DNA from: Cyclina sinensis
Lineage: Eukaryota > Mollusca > Bivalvia > Venerida > Veneridae
DNA length: 64,000 nucleotides
Direction: 5' to 3'
Assembly: GCA_012932295.1 (NCBI GenBank)
Contig: JAAONU010000016.1
Span: forward strand, 44,671,241 to 44,735,240
Below are positions 13,219 to 24,493 of this stretch, one piece after another (the first letter of the stretch is position 1; each line of letters starts with the position of its first letter). The position numbers and the translations under genes are program-made. Below the pieces are notes generated by a model. The model saw only the letters and a program-made list of their open reading frames with translations, had not been told where the DNA came from and did not search any database.

Positions 13219-13689
13219 CATAACAGACATTTTATTGTTAACAATTTCAATTCGTAAATAAGAACGTGTGGGCTAAGCGGGAAGTTAGAAGACCAGAGCA
13301 AAAGAATTAAGTTTGTATGATTTCGTTAGAACAGTGTGGACAAGATTTCAGTAATGTCTGTCTTCATGACAAGTGTATGGATGTTATCTGATAAAAAGAT
13401 ACTGAAGCCACAGTAAGATGGTAATTTTAGTAGAGATTTCCGCTTGCGAAGCACTTTTGCCATGATGTGGCTTCCGTATTCTAGGAATATTTGTGATTAA
13501 TTTCGTCATGAATTAAATTACGTTCTGAAAACGTGACTTTTACACTCATGCATTTCAGAATAAAAGGAAATAAATAGAAAAGGAAGATAACAATTGGTTT
13601 TCTCAGAAAAGTCTTATGTTACAAAACTGCTATTATGTTATTATTCCTTGTTCATCGGCATGCACTTTCATTAAAAATATCAGCGTCAG

Positions 13690-13920
13690 AATTCATGCAA
13701 CAAAAAACCATTCTTCAGGTTTATAGAATATTTCACACCGTCATCTGATAGGAAAGAAGGCGGTAATTCCTTAGTAATTTTGGCAATAGGTATGTTTCCT
13801 TGAAATCTTGTCAGACGGTTTAAAGATAGATCACCTAAATTTTGATCACGGGCCAGCGAATAAGTGGCAGACGTAGTATTTGTACACATGGTTAAGGAGA
13901 CGAATCCTTTATCGATATGT
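13690..13920 (-). repeat. duplicated block T, copy 1
   Basis: The block matches 27760-27985 in the same orientation. The sharpest shared word is GATCACGGGCCAG; others are TTTTGGCAATA, CAGACG and AAGATRGATCACC. On the minus strand copy 1 reads an open frame of 67 codons (13686-13889) with a segment Leu-Ala-Arg-Asp-Gln followed by Leu-Gly-Asp-Leu-Ser-Leu-Asn-Arg-Leu. That segment has a leucine-rich-repeat flavour. Copy 2 keeps Leu-Ala-Arg-Asp-Gln but changes frame after it. It may be a coding remnant or a conserved non-coding element. Confidence 0.5.
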
Positions 13921-13956
13921 ATGATTGATGTTTTATTGTTATCTTCTGCCTTCCAG

Positions 13957-13993
13957 TCGGCAGGGTGGCTTTAAAAATCCAAGCAGTCTGAAA
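13957..13993 (+). CDS. candidate microexon (37 nt)
   Basis: A good branch and pyrimidine region ending TCTTCTGCCTTCCAG (AG at 13955-13956) is followed by 37 nt and a perfect GTAAGT donor at 13994. The frame starting one base in is open (Arg-Gln-Gly-Gly-Phe-Lys-Asn-Pro). It lies just downstream of block T. The equivalent place after T copy 2 (about 28020) keeps a pyrimidine tract and AG but no donor. Splice signals are strong but the coding content is too short to judge. Confidence 0.35.
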
Positions 13994-14454
13994 GTAAGTA
14001 AACTACAGATAAAAATGTCTTGTCTGTTTTCACATTATCTTTACCGACATTAATGAGGTAAAATTAAAGTTATCTTCAAGTGGTAATTTAAAGTGTGACC
14101 TACAAAGGTTTTGTTGTTATGTCACTAGGCTACGAAAAGAGAACGACGGTGCAACAACTGCTCCTGGCATGGGCAAAATTGTCACGTTTCATACAATTCC
14201 ACTATAGTTCTAAAGTAATCCTAAGCTTTACCATTAATAAGTAGACTTCTACAACATATGCTTAAATTAAGGTTTATAAATTATGCTGTCATACAATAGA
14301 CGAGGACATAATAGTTAAAAATTGGGTCTTTACTATTCAGTTAAAAAAATACTAAACGTAATCAGGCGTAGCAAACTTCACACACGAGATTAGACGTGAT
14401 AAAAATCTTTGTAATTGAAAGAATGGGGCTGTCATTTTATTTTTCACCTTATGT

Positions 14455-14760
14455 CAAAAAACAAATCCTGAATACTTGCCGCTTATCTTCATTATCTTCA
14501 TTATCTTGCATTATCTTTATCTTGCATTATCTTGCATAATCTTCATTATCTTGCATTATCTTCATTATCTTCATTATCTTGCATTATCTTCATTATCTTG
14601 CATTATCTTGCATTACTCTTGTAACTTAACCGTTTACACGTGCATTATCATGTCGTTTCTTTACTTTTAGATTGTCTCAAAACGAATATATCTAGGATAA
14701 TTGCTTGTTGAATATAACAGATAATGCAAACTCATTTAATCCTACGTTTAGTCATCTGAG
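14455..14760. repeat. duplicated block U, copy B, with CATTATCTT microsatellite
   Basis: The tail (GTTTACACGTGCATTATCA, TTGTTGAATATAACAGATAATGCAAA) aligns with copies A and C. Where those copies have a single TTCATTATCT, this one has an expansion of CATTATCTT and GCATTATCTT words over about 14481-14620. The expansion makes a spurious Ile/Leu/His-rich open frame, which I discard. A following 67-codon plus-strand frame (14705-14908) is Lys/Glu/Phe-rich and unidentified. Confidence 0.7.
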
Positions 14761-14909
14761 AAAGAAAGAAAAAGATTTTTGCCGTAACTCAGTAAAAACC
14801 TTTAAAGATGAATTTTGTAAATCTATCTTGAGTACTGACAAGTTGTTTGGAAATGTTTTTCAGAAAATGGGAGAGGAAAAGGGGTTAATCACTGCTTACA
14901 AGTGTTAGA

Positions 14910-17870
14910 TATTTAGTAATCATCAGCAACCTTATGATTTCTTTAATTTCCTACATTTGAAAAGAAACAGTCTTCAGCAACGTTCAGCGCTGCTTGATTT
15001 GGTTCATGTTAGCATTATGGGCAGACATAATTTACCTCAAAACGCGTCTTTGAAGAGTTAGCTGTTCTTGAATTGAAAGATTCTTTATACAGCCAAAATT
15101 AGAAAAAGATGTAGCATATCTGTTAAAACCGTGAAAACTCCACATATCTAGTCAGTTGCATTTTCTAATTTTAAACCTATACAAAGATCTAGGTAGGCGA
15201 TAAAGCTAAGAAAAGTCATCCGTACAATCTAAAATCGATTAAGATTTTAACAAGTAACACTTGAAAAGTGGGGTTTTACGTTTGCAGCCGCCGGTATTAC
15301 GTGATATACAGTTTGGCAAGGCTTTTTGCTGATAAACCAGATTGTTCTACATGTAAAACAAAGTCTTATCTTCTAGATGTGCCAACGTAGACTTCATAGT
15401 TTTATGGAGAACGGAGAATGTGTAATGCATGTCATGACAGTGCTAAGCATTCAGAATCGTTTGCTACAAGCCCTTGTACAGTTTTTTTAACTTTAATATC
15501 CGAAACACTGGGGAATACAAGGCTAAAAGATCATTCACTTCCTTATCTTCCTTTGTTATTGAAATGTGTATTTAGCAAGCAAAGAAAATATGTTTGAATT
15601 TTGATTGTTTAATGGTTTATTATAATGCTTTATTATTAACAGTATAAATCCGAAGTATTTTCACGATGTATTTTCACTAAAACTTCAGTGAATCTGAACT
15701 AAAGTTGCCAGAAAATAGTCAATACAAAAAATGAAATAATAATAATGCTTCTTTATTTTGACATCATCATTATATGAACTCGTGTCATACATGAAACTGG
15801 TGAAAGGCAAAGCAGACGAAATAAATTCTTCTACTGGCCCTCTGGATAAAACATGTTCTAAGTCCGCCCAGCTGTTACTTACAAATGAAATGCTATATAA
15901 AAGTGAACAAATGACAGCTTTTCTCAAGTCGTGATTTATTTCTTGATACAACGCTACTTAGAGATGCAACTTCTCCTGTCTTTGTTAGTGGTGTTTGAAA
16001 TTGGTTTCGAAATAAACCTCGTGAACATTTGGATTAAGTAATATAATGACCTATCGACATCATTAATTCGTTCTTCATCTCAAAAATCTTTTATCATTGT
16101 TGTATTTTTGCGACAATAGTCTTTGAAAATAATCTAAATCATTTTCCTTGGCTTTTGGCCGAGCCGGAATGACTGTGGAACCTAAGGTGACTGATTCGGC
16201 AGGAAAAAATTCCATACAGTTTCGATGATAATTTTAGCTTGCTGTTAGCTTGCTGTTAAACATGCACACTCTTCATGGCATAATCGTCTTCGTTTTTTTA
16301 CTTCAATAATGCCAACCAGTAGTTTGATATTTAAGCCATTTGCTTTAATGACTTCCGCTTATGGCGCTTCGTTTTACTTTCCATGACTTCCTTATTGATA
16401 ATTTCTAGGAACAATCGAGATTGAATTTCGCTCTGAAATATAATTATTACTCTTGAGTAAGTGTCACTGTTTTAAGACACGAAAACAATAAAAAATATAT
16501 GCCATATTTCGTTTTGGCAGTATTTTTTATTGGTACTCTAGAAAAAGTCTACTTTAAACCTTTTTATTCTACATCGATGCGGAATCAAGTTCATTTAACT
16601 CACATTTATCCTGCTCGAAAATTGCTTCCTTGATTCAAACCAGTAAATGAAACAGGAATGCTGATAACATACGAACCTTGAACAGGTTGGGTTCCTCGGC
16701 CCAGAGATATCGTACACTGTAGATAGCGGAATACTTTTTTTTTAAAGTTAATTTCTCCTTCAAATGAGAAGACTGCATATTAAGTGGTATTTTTTAGATC
16801 GATTTGTACTCTAGTATTTTCAGGGGAAATGCCTGGTAGTAATTGCATGGTGCAAAAAGCATTAGCATACTTTTTTCAAAAGGTCGACACTGTTTCTTTT
16901 AAATTTCCCTCTCAAGTTTTGAAACTCATCTGAATACAAAAAATCCTGGAATCCATTAGCTGAAAAATGCAAAAGAATGAAAACAAAATTCCTGCTTCAT
17001 TAGTTATTGTAAATCGAAATTGACTGACGGAAGAAAGGGTTCTCTTAAATTAAGTTTTAAAACTTGAAACTTTAAATGATGCAAAAACGATTCATCAGGC
17101 TTTAGGTCCATAAGGTTATCTAGAAGTTACGTCTGTTCATCTAACTATACTCATATATATAGGAAAGAAAATTCAGTTGTTTACAATACTTAGATGTTGT
17201 TACACTCCTTTTTTTCAAACTCAGGAGAGTTTTTTTTTCCTTTTGAAGAATTTTTCTGGTTTTTTTTTTCCTTTTGAAACATTTTCTTTATAAATAAACA
17301 GTAGAATATTTTCCTAATAGTAAGTTTCATTCTGAAAAAAAAATAATGAGAGTCAAGGTGTTTATGAGGCGATTTTTTTAGACGTGGATAAATTGTTTTG
17401 AAATGCTTAACCTAGTATTTTGTTTTGTTAAGGACTAAATAGGAAAAAAAGAACTGCTTGCAGATGAGAAGTCAAATTCATGTTACTTATGAAAGATACT
17501 ATTATCTGAATAAGTATTTGATAAAAGAAATTGCTAGAGAAGACATGCAAAAAATATGGATGATTTTATGGAATATTAGATTCATCACAGTGATCCACCC
17601 AGTTCAGAAAATACCTGAAAGAACTCAACAACAGTTGACATACAGTTTATCGTATCGTGTTTATTAATTTATTTATTAAAATGCCCACAGTATTTTATTT
17701 CTTTTCTATTTCAGATATTAAGTTCCTGTCTATCTTTAAAACAATTAGTCATATTTTGTTTTTACTTGAAAAAGTTTTCAATTTTCTAAATGTATTTAAC
17801 TAGCTGCTTACGTCCATGGCTCCTGTCTGTGGAATGACGACCGCTCCCTTATTCTGCATTGAAGCCAATG
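14910..17870. other. no confident gene
   Basis: The main open frames are 88 codons on the minus strand (15685-15951) and 69 on the plus strand (17458-17667). The former has ordinary amino-acid usage in its first 60 residues but no motif I recognise and no matching splice sites. Several T-rich runs (16735, 17210, 17255) are simple sequence. Confidence 0.4.
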
Positions 17871-17872
17871 TT

Positions 17873-19498
17873 TATGCCCCCTCTTCAAAGAAGTGGGGGT
17901 ATATTGCTTTGCATTTGTCTGTCTGTCGGTCGGATCGTCGGTCCGTAGACCAAATGGTTTCCGACCAATAACTAAAGAATGCTTAGGCCTAGGAACTTCA
18001 AACTTGGTAGTATAATTGTCCATCACCAGTAGATGACCCTTATTGATTTTGGGGTCATTAGGTCAAAGGTCAAGGTCACATTGACCTTAGAGGTAGAAAC
18101 GGTTTCAGACCAATAACTAAAGAACGCTTAGGCCTAGGAACTTCAAACTTGGTAGGATGATTGTCCATCACCAGTAGATGACCCCTATTGATTTTGAGGT
18201 CAAGGGATCAAAGGTCAAGGTCACATTGACCATGTAGGTAGTAACGGTTTCCGACCAATAACTAGAGAACGCTTTGACCTAGGTTCACCAAACTTGGTAT
18301 TCTGGTTGGTCATCACCAATAGATGACCCCTATTGATTTTAAGGTCATTAGGTTAAAGGTCAAGATCACAGGGATCTTCATCCTAAAAACGGTTTCCGAT
18401 CAATAACTAGAGAACGCTTTGACCTAGGTTCACCAAACTTGGTATGCTGGTTAGTGATCACCAGTAGATGACTCTCTATTGATTTTGAGGTCATTAAATC
18501 AAAGGTCAAGCTCACAGGGACCTTCATCCTAAAAATGGTTTCCGATCAATAACTAGAGAATGCTTTGACCTAGGTTCACCAAACTTGGTATACTGGTTGG
18601 TCATCACCAGTAGATGACCCCTATTGACTTTGAGGCCATTAGGTCAAAGGTCAAGATCACAGAGACTTTCATCCTTAAAACGGTTTCCGATCAATAACTA
18701 GAGAATGCTTTGACCTAGGTTCACCAAACTTGGTATGCTGGTTAGTGATCACCAGTAGATGCCCCTATTGATTTATAGGTCATTAGGTCAAAGGTAAAGC
18801 TCACAGGGACCTTCATCCTAAAAACGGTTTCTGATCAATAACTATAGAACGCTTTAACCTAAGTTCACCAAACTTGGTATGCTGGTTGGTCATCACCAGT
18901 AAATGACCCCTATTGATTTTGAGGTCATTAGGTCAAAGGTCAAGCTCACAGGGACCTTCATCCTAAAAACGGTTTCTGATCAATAACTAGAGAACGCTTT
19001 GACCTTGGTTCACCAAACTTGGTATACTGGTTGGTCATTACCAGTAGATGACCCCAATTCACTTTAAGGTCATTAGGTCAAAGGTCAAGATCACAGAGAC
19101 TCATCTTAAAAACGGTTTCCGATCAATACTAGAGAACGCTTTGACCTAGGTTCACCAAACTTGGTATGCTGGTTGGTCATCACCAGTAGATGACCCTCTA
19201 TTGATTTTGAGGTCATTAGGTCAAAGGTCAAGCTCACAGAGACTTTGACTCTAAAAACGGTTTCCGATCAATAACTAGAGAATGCTTTGACCTAGGTTCA
19301 CCAAACTTGGTGTGCTGGTTGGTCATGACCAGTAAATAACTCCTATTTATTTTGAGGTCATTAGGTCAAAGGTCAAGGCGACAGGGACCTTGATCCTAAA
19401 AACGGTTTCTGATCAATAACTAGAGAACGCTTTGGCCCAACCACAAGCAGTTAGGTGCTGCCGGGGGGGCATTTATGTTTTACAAACATTTCTTGTTT
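17873..19498. mobile_element. tandem 145-bp-unit dispersed element with inverted ends
   Basis: Ten full units start at GGTTTCNGA (17956, 18101, 18246, 18391, 18537, 18682, 18826, 18971, 19114, 19259), then a partial unit from 19404. Spacings are 143-146 bp. The unique ends are ATGCCCCCTCTTCAAAGAAG on the left and a G-run followed by CATTTATG on the right, giving inverted GGGGGCAT termini. Later units are closer to each other than to the first two. Most units end with AGGTCATTAGGTCAAAGGTCA, which is a string of AGGTCA half-sites. No enzyme is encoded, so it is a non-autonomous dispersed repeat of molluscan type. Confidence 0.85.
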
Positions 19499-19719
19499 TT
19501 ATAGAATTATATGCAGACTAATATACAGATCTTGTAGAGTTGGAGAACAACATAAGTGTCCAATATGTTTTCATTCATTACCCCTAAGATAAAATATTAA
19601 ACTAACGGAGATTGGAAACCAAGACAATCCTTATTACAAAACAATAGACACTAGTTTTCTTAAAAATGCTTGCTTTCTAAAGAAACCCGAAGAAAATAAT
19701 ACCTAGGTCGTTTCAAATG

Positions 19720-19905
19720 CCAGGAACAAAACTCCTGTAAACATTCATTTTTCTTCATTATCTAAGATTACACCTGAGACTAAAACCATTTACACGTGCA
19801 TTACTAGATCATAACTTGTTTGAAAGACAGATACACGCTTGTTGAACATTACAGATAATGTAATCAGATTCCATCCAAAACTTCTGCTGATTTAAAAAAA
19901 AAAAG
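19720..19905. repeat. duplicated block U, copy C
   Basis: This copy aligns with copy A (7215-7430) through AAAACTCCTGTAAACAT, TTCATTATCTAAGATTAC, GAGACTAAAACCATTTACAC, GATACACG and TTGAACATTACAGATAATGTAA, ending in poly-A. It is closer to copy A than to copy B. Confidence 0.75.
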
Positions 19906-20184
19906 ATGTTTTTGTTAAGCCTTAGTTTTCAAAGGAAGGGAGACCAGATGAAATACATTTTAATACAAAAGTGGATGTGAACGAAAGTCCCACATTGCAT
20001 GAAACGGATCATTAGATTTGTGATTGCGTGTTTAACCCTAAAGTAATGACTCTGCCAAAGCATTACGGACGTATACTTTTTTTTATGTTGTCGTTTTTTC
20101 AATATAATAAAGTCATATCAATCCCGGCAAACAACCGGTTAGCTAACACTTTTAGAGAAAACTTAATTAAATGGATTTTGTTCT

Positions 20185-20345
20185 AGATTTGTTGCTGGTT
20201 TATCGGTTACAATGATCAATATCGCATGCTTTGTTAGCATGAAAGTTGACATTAACGTGCAGTAGTGATCAAAATTACGAGACTCTAGTGATTGCTTGTT
20301 TCTGAATCATCGAATTTGCAGAGAGAGAACAGAAGACGCTAATCG
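20185..20345. repeat. duplicated block V, copy C
   Basis: This is the partner of 7987-8160. It follows block U at a shorter distance than in copy A. Directly after it comes a 13-bp unit (GAAAATATTATAT) repeated three times at 20345-20383. Confidence 0.55.
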
Positions 20346-20383
20346 AAAATATTATATGAAAATATTATATGAAAATATTATAT

Positions 20384-21947
20384 GAAATGGTAGCAGTTTT
20401 TTTTAATTTGCATTGTTACATTATATATTCCAGCTTGAAGCTAATGATGTCGAAGTAAAAAGTTGATCTAAAAACTTTTTTTTAAACATTGTGTCGCTAA
20501 TACTTTAATATAAGTGGAGAAATACTTAGACAAAAAAATAAAAAAAATTAATTAAAAAAAACAACATTTTAACAGTTAAATTATATAATTTTATTGTACT
20601 GGTTTCGTTGCTATGACGACCAAGGGCTTAATCAATGTTTATGAAACTGCGCCAGATGGTATTATAACAATTTTAATAGAATGAAATTAGACTGTTAAAT
20701 GTGTACGTAGGTTTATTTTACAGACAGTTTTGGGCACTGGTTCTTGGAATGTGCAAAGTATGTGTCCCTTCAACAAACTTTACATATACAATTTGCTAGA
20801 GACAACGTGTTCTGAATTTTTTTTGTTTTGTTTCATATACTTTCTTGCTGGAGAAAAAACTTAATGCTAATGTGTTTTTTGCTATCTGTGTTGGATTAAG
20901 AGACAGATTCTTTTAAATCAATAGATTAAATAATAGATGGCTTATTTTTGTTTCAGAAAGTTAACAAACCACATGAGTTGCAAAAATATCACTTGGAAAA
21001 AAGTATTGTAACGTGTAATATTATATCATAAATAGTCACACTATAAGTGTTTAATGCAGTCTAAAGGAACTTGAAAATTGCCACCAAAAAAAAAAAAAAA
21101 CTTGAAAATTGCTACCAAAAAAAAAAAACTTTCTAGAACTCTCTTTTGCTCAGCTCAAATTTTCATCAATTCTGCTTTAAGCAATCTGTTTTTTATACGG
21201 AATGTTTCTACAGATTTAGACTTTTCTAGAATAAAATGGGGTTTTATTCAGCGTAAAGTGAAATTTCTATTTTATGAAGTAAAAACAAAAACATGGAAAG
21301 GCAACTGCAATTTTATTTTCGTTTTCTCTATTATCTTTTCGTCGTTGCAATTTAGAACCAAGATGTCTCTCTGCTTGATTTTATTAACATTAATTGCTCT
21401 GGTTTTAAGAGATATTAAAATGCAATAGGAACGAGAAATGTTAATTAAAATGTAATATGAGCCGGAGTGGGAAAGTTCTATGAAGAAGTGTACGTTGAAA
21501 AAGGCGCTTTTTTTTCTCTCTGAAGAAAATATGAAAGAAAGAAGCGCGTTTAACTTAATACCCAACACAGGTATTGATAGTCACACTAGTATTAAGATAT
21601 TATTGAACACTAACATGCAACAGACAATCATATGTTCAGGAAATTCGTCATTGTCATTATATCCAACGATATTGTTGGGATATTGCTTTCCTCATTTGAA
21701 ATTATAATTATTTAACTGTTTGAAAATTCTGTGTTTCTCTTTGGCTCGAACTGTTGAAGCCTGCTTAGTCCATATAGCTAATTTCAAGAATTTACCTTAA
21801 TTATTTTAGACCAAACGTCAACGTAAATTGATATGTTACCCCAAAAGTGACTTTGTGACAGTATTTTGGGTAATAGAGATGTCACATAGAATGGTTAATC
21901 AAAGATATTTTGCATGACCATAATGGTATACTTTAATGATTTCATTT
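20384..21947. other. no confident gene
   Basis: A pyrimidine-rich acceptor-like site (CTTATTTTTGTTTCAG, ending at 20956) precedes an open stretch but has only a weak donor. A plus-strand frame of 116 codons (21078-21428) begins in two poly-A runs and overlaps a 98-codon minus frame. Neither has motifs. The repeated ACTTGAAAATTGC-poly-A pair near 21070-21128 is a short local duplication. Confidence 0.4.
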
Positions 21948-21952
21948 CTCAA

Positions 21953-22141
21953 TATCGTATAGCGTGGGTTGAATAATAAACAAATGCGTTGTGTTCTAGG
22001 TTCTTCCTTTTACTCTCGGTTAAAATTACCAAGTGTTTACATATAATAGCAACGACAACAAAACAATATAATTATACGACGTGACGTCAAAGACGTTACA
22101 TAGAAAAGCGCGGCGCGGCAAATAACGTTACATTCACAACA
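21953..22141 (-). repeat. 3' LTR of the BEL/Pao-like element
   Basis: 189 bp. In minus-strand sense it begins TGTTGTGAATG and ends ACGATA. It is identical to the 5' LTR except for one G/C difference at 22033 (matching 26024). It holds a CGCGCCGCGC segment and TGACGTCA-like words (GACGTCACGTCG) that may act as promoter elements. This is inferred, not tested. Confidence 0.93.
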
Positions 22142-22164
22142 TTCTGGGGGCCGCGAAAAGTGAC

Positions 22165-23427
22165 TCATAATTGAAAATTGAAAGCGTGTACTTGCTTGTT
22201 AAGTTCTAGGTGTTTCAGGATGGTGGCGCTAAGCATGAACGGCGAACAGGTAGCTCCAAACAATACGGATTTAAAGCGGTAAGTGCGTAATGGACTGTCT
22301 TTGTTTTCAATGTCAATTGTCCACAAGAATCTGGTAGCATCTCTGTCTCCTTCATATAAACCGACATGTAGAAAGGCTTTTTCAATGTCTGTAGTGATGG
22401 CGTAACCATGGAGACGGAATCTCACTAATATGGCGGTAAGATCATTCAGTATGGGTGGGGTTGATTCTAAACAGTCATTCAAGCTTGGGAGGTGGGGAGA
22501 TGTGCGGCAACTGCAGTCATAAACTATCCGGATGGGTGTGGTCGCTGAATCTTTTTTTACTGGGTGGTGTGGAATATAATGGACTTGTCCTGTGGGTGGG
22601 GTATCGTTATCTATTCTCTCAATAAAACCACGGCGTTCTTGTTCAGCGATAATGTCATCATATTTTCTCAGTAAATGGGGCTCTTTTCTCAATCTTCTAA
22701 TTGTACTTTCGGTTCTTGCCTTCACTATCTCATAATTGCTGGGTAGGGGTGAATGGTCTAATTTCCAAGGTAATTTGGCGGTGTAGCGTCCATTATCGTA
22801 TTCTATGGACGAATCTTGATAGTCCTTGAAATAACGTATCTTGTCTATATCATCGGCGGTCTGTGTAACTCCAATACTTTCAAGGCTCCAAAACCGTTCT
22901 AAAACATCCGTTGCCATAGGCGACGCCATAACGTTGAACACGTGATCTGATACTCGAGAACTCTGTGCTTGGCAAGGTCCGGATAACAGATAACCGATTT
23001 TTGACTTTACAGCAGTAGGTCCATTTCCTCGTACTATATGGTCTTCTACAATATCCCAGTAATAGTCAGCACCAATCAGCATAGAAATGTTAAATACAGA
23101 ATCTCCTGTAACCGGATGAGCGAGTTTAAGTCCACGTAAGTACGGTAAGTTTGACACTGTGGTTTGAAATTTCTGGTTAAGCGGCGTTGAAAATGTAGGC
23201 ACTATTAAAACTCTAATCGGGATCTTCTGGCCTCTGTCTGTAACAACATTTACTGTAGCTACGTCTGTGTGTTGGACTTTGTTATTGGTACTTCCAAACG
23301 ACGATAAGTAAATTGTCTCTGTACTGTCTCGGGTAATTTCAAGTTCTTGGGCTAATTGTTCTGTAATGAAAGATTTCTGGGCTCCCTCGTCGAAAAGAAT
23401 ATTTGTTTCAGTCTGAACATCACGTGA
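22165..23427 (-). CDS. BEL/Pao-like pol fragment: protease and truncated reverse transcriptase
   Basis: About 420 codons are open. The N-terminal part is a retropepsin-like domain of the BEL/Pao kind. Its active-site box reads Leu-Phe-Asp-Glu-Gly-Ala-Gln around residues 17-23, with Leu-Ile-Gly-Ala-Asp-Tyr-Tyr-Trp near 123-130. A linker follows, then the start of reverse transcriptase: Ile-Val-Tyr-Asp-Cys near 307-311, the first catalytic aspartate in Thr-Asp-Ile-Glu-Lys-Ala-Phe-Leu near 352-359, and the Phe-Gly-Ala-Thr-Cys-Ser-Pro-Phe box near 396-403. The frame then stops within about 25 residues, directly before the 3' LTR. The Tyr-X-Asp-Asp box, RNase H and integrase are therefore missing. 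The upstream frame extends a few codons into the nested insertion, so the apparent start codon there is not the real one. It cannot act as a polymerase by itself. Confidence 0.92.
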   Translation of the reverse strand, partial: SRDVQTETNILFDEGAQKSFITEQLAQELEITRDSTETIYLSSFGSTNNKVQHTDVATVNVVTDRGQKIPIRVLIVPTFSTPLNQKFQTTVSNLPYLRGLKLAHPVTGDSVFNISMLIGADYYWDIVEDHIVRGNGPTAVKSKIGYLLSGPCQAQSSRVSDHVFNVMASPMATDVLERFWSLESIGVTQTADDIDKIRYFKDYQDSSIEYDNGRYTAKLPWKLDHSPLPSNYEIVKARTESTIRRLRKEPHLLRKYDDIIAEQERRGFIERIDNDTPPTGQVHYIPHHPVKKDSATTPIRIVYDCSCRTSPHLPSLNDCLESTPPILNDLTAILVRFRLHGYAITTDIEKAFLHVGLYEGDRDATRFLWTIDIENKDSPLRTYRFKSVLFGATCSPFMLSATILKHLELNKQVHAFNFQL

Positions 23428-24493
23428 GTGACTCATAGGGCCCAAGCCCCCCCAGCCGGCCCATTTGTAAAAAAATAAAAGGGCTCATTTTCAAAGACTC
23501 TTAAACATTTTTTCAGCTTTTTTCACCTCGTAACAGAAACACAGTCAACCTTTCAATTTGCAATGGTCATGCAATATTGCGTAACAACTGATAACGAGTT
23601 CGCAACTTTATAACCGTGTATATTACACATTGTACCGTATATTCGGCGGCACGGATTATCAGAGAATTCTCCAGACTGATCATGATGTATAGTTTTCAAG
23701 CGTCTAGTAACCTTGGCGTATTTGATAAAGTTGTTAAATGAGCGTCTGCTGGTCATGATCAGTTGCCTGATGATATTGTGCAAACTCCAATCGTAATAAC
23801 TCGGCCTTTTCCGACAACTTCGTATAAAGACATATTGAAGTCGCCCGAGGTGTTCCGAATGGTGCAAACTCCACACAGCGGTTACTGCCGAAAGTTATGT
23901 CACGTGATGATGGTCGAAAGTAAATGAACAAAATTTTAAACTTTTTTTCAAGTTACATTTTCTCAAATTTCATTACACACAGACATGTTTAATCGATGCA
24001 GTTCCAATTGTAACTAAACTAAAGACAGAAAAAAAAATTCTTAAAAAAAGTTCATACATGTTTATATAGCTGAAATCCAGCTAAGGTTAACCCGTGTCTG
24101 CAGAGATCTTTCCAAAGAATGAAGGGGAGAACACTGCGAGGAGATTGGATAATGTGATGACGTTGTTATTTGTTATGAAAATTAATTTATTGATAAATTA
24201 TTTGTTTCAGAGGACTTTATAAATATAAAATAAAAAAGTTAAAACTTGTCATATGTTTTTTGCTTTAGTTGAACATTTCAAAAAATTCCAGTATATTTCT
24301 TTTAAATTCTCACACAAATTTAATTATATTTTTATGCCTAAAATGCACCAAAATGAGCCATTTAGTCCACCTTTTTAGAAAATTTTCTTGGGGGAGCCCC
24401 CCCAAACCCCCCCCCCCCCCCTACAGAAGGAGGTCACCCCTTCCGTACCTTCCCCCAAGCCCCCCCAGTCAAAAAATTCTGGATCCGGCCCTG
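23428..24493 (-). mobile_element. nested hAT-like non-autonomous insertion
   Basis: 1066 bp, bounded by a 5-bp direct repeat CGTGA (23423-23427 and 24494-24498). The right end, read on the minus strand, starts CAGGGCCGGATCCAGAATTT, which is typical of hAT-type termini. The left end has GGGCCC/GGCCGGC material but only a rough inverted match (TAGGGCC). hAT elements normally make 8-bp duplications and only 5 bp match here, so the exact left boundary is uncertain. Both ends carry the same 15-nt C-rich word in the same orientation (23441-23455, 24454-24468). A C-run lies at about 24407-24421. No transposase is encoded. Confidence 0.7.

Noticed and set aside
14476..14670. Ile/Leu/His-rich 64-codon frame
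   Set aside because: Translation of the CATTATCTT microsatellite.
20607..20620. GTTGCTATGACGAC as another X-box
   Set aside because: Fits the loose pattern, but about two such matches are expected by chance in a window this size and it has no conserved context.
23553..23931. Minus frames of 107 and 65 codons inside the nested insertion as a transposase
   Set aside because: No hAT dimerisation or catalytic motifs seen, and the two frames overlap each other without homology.
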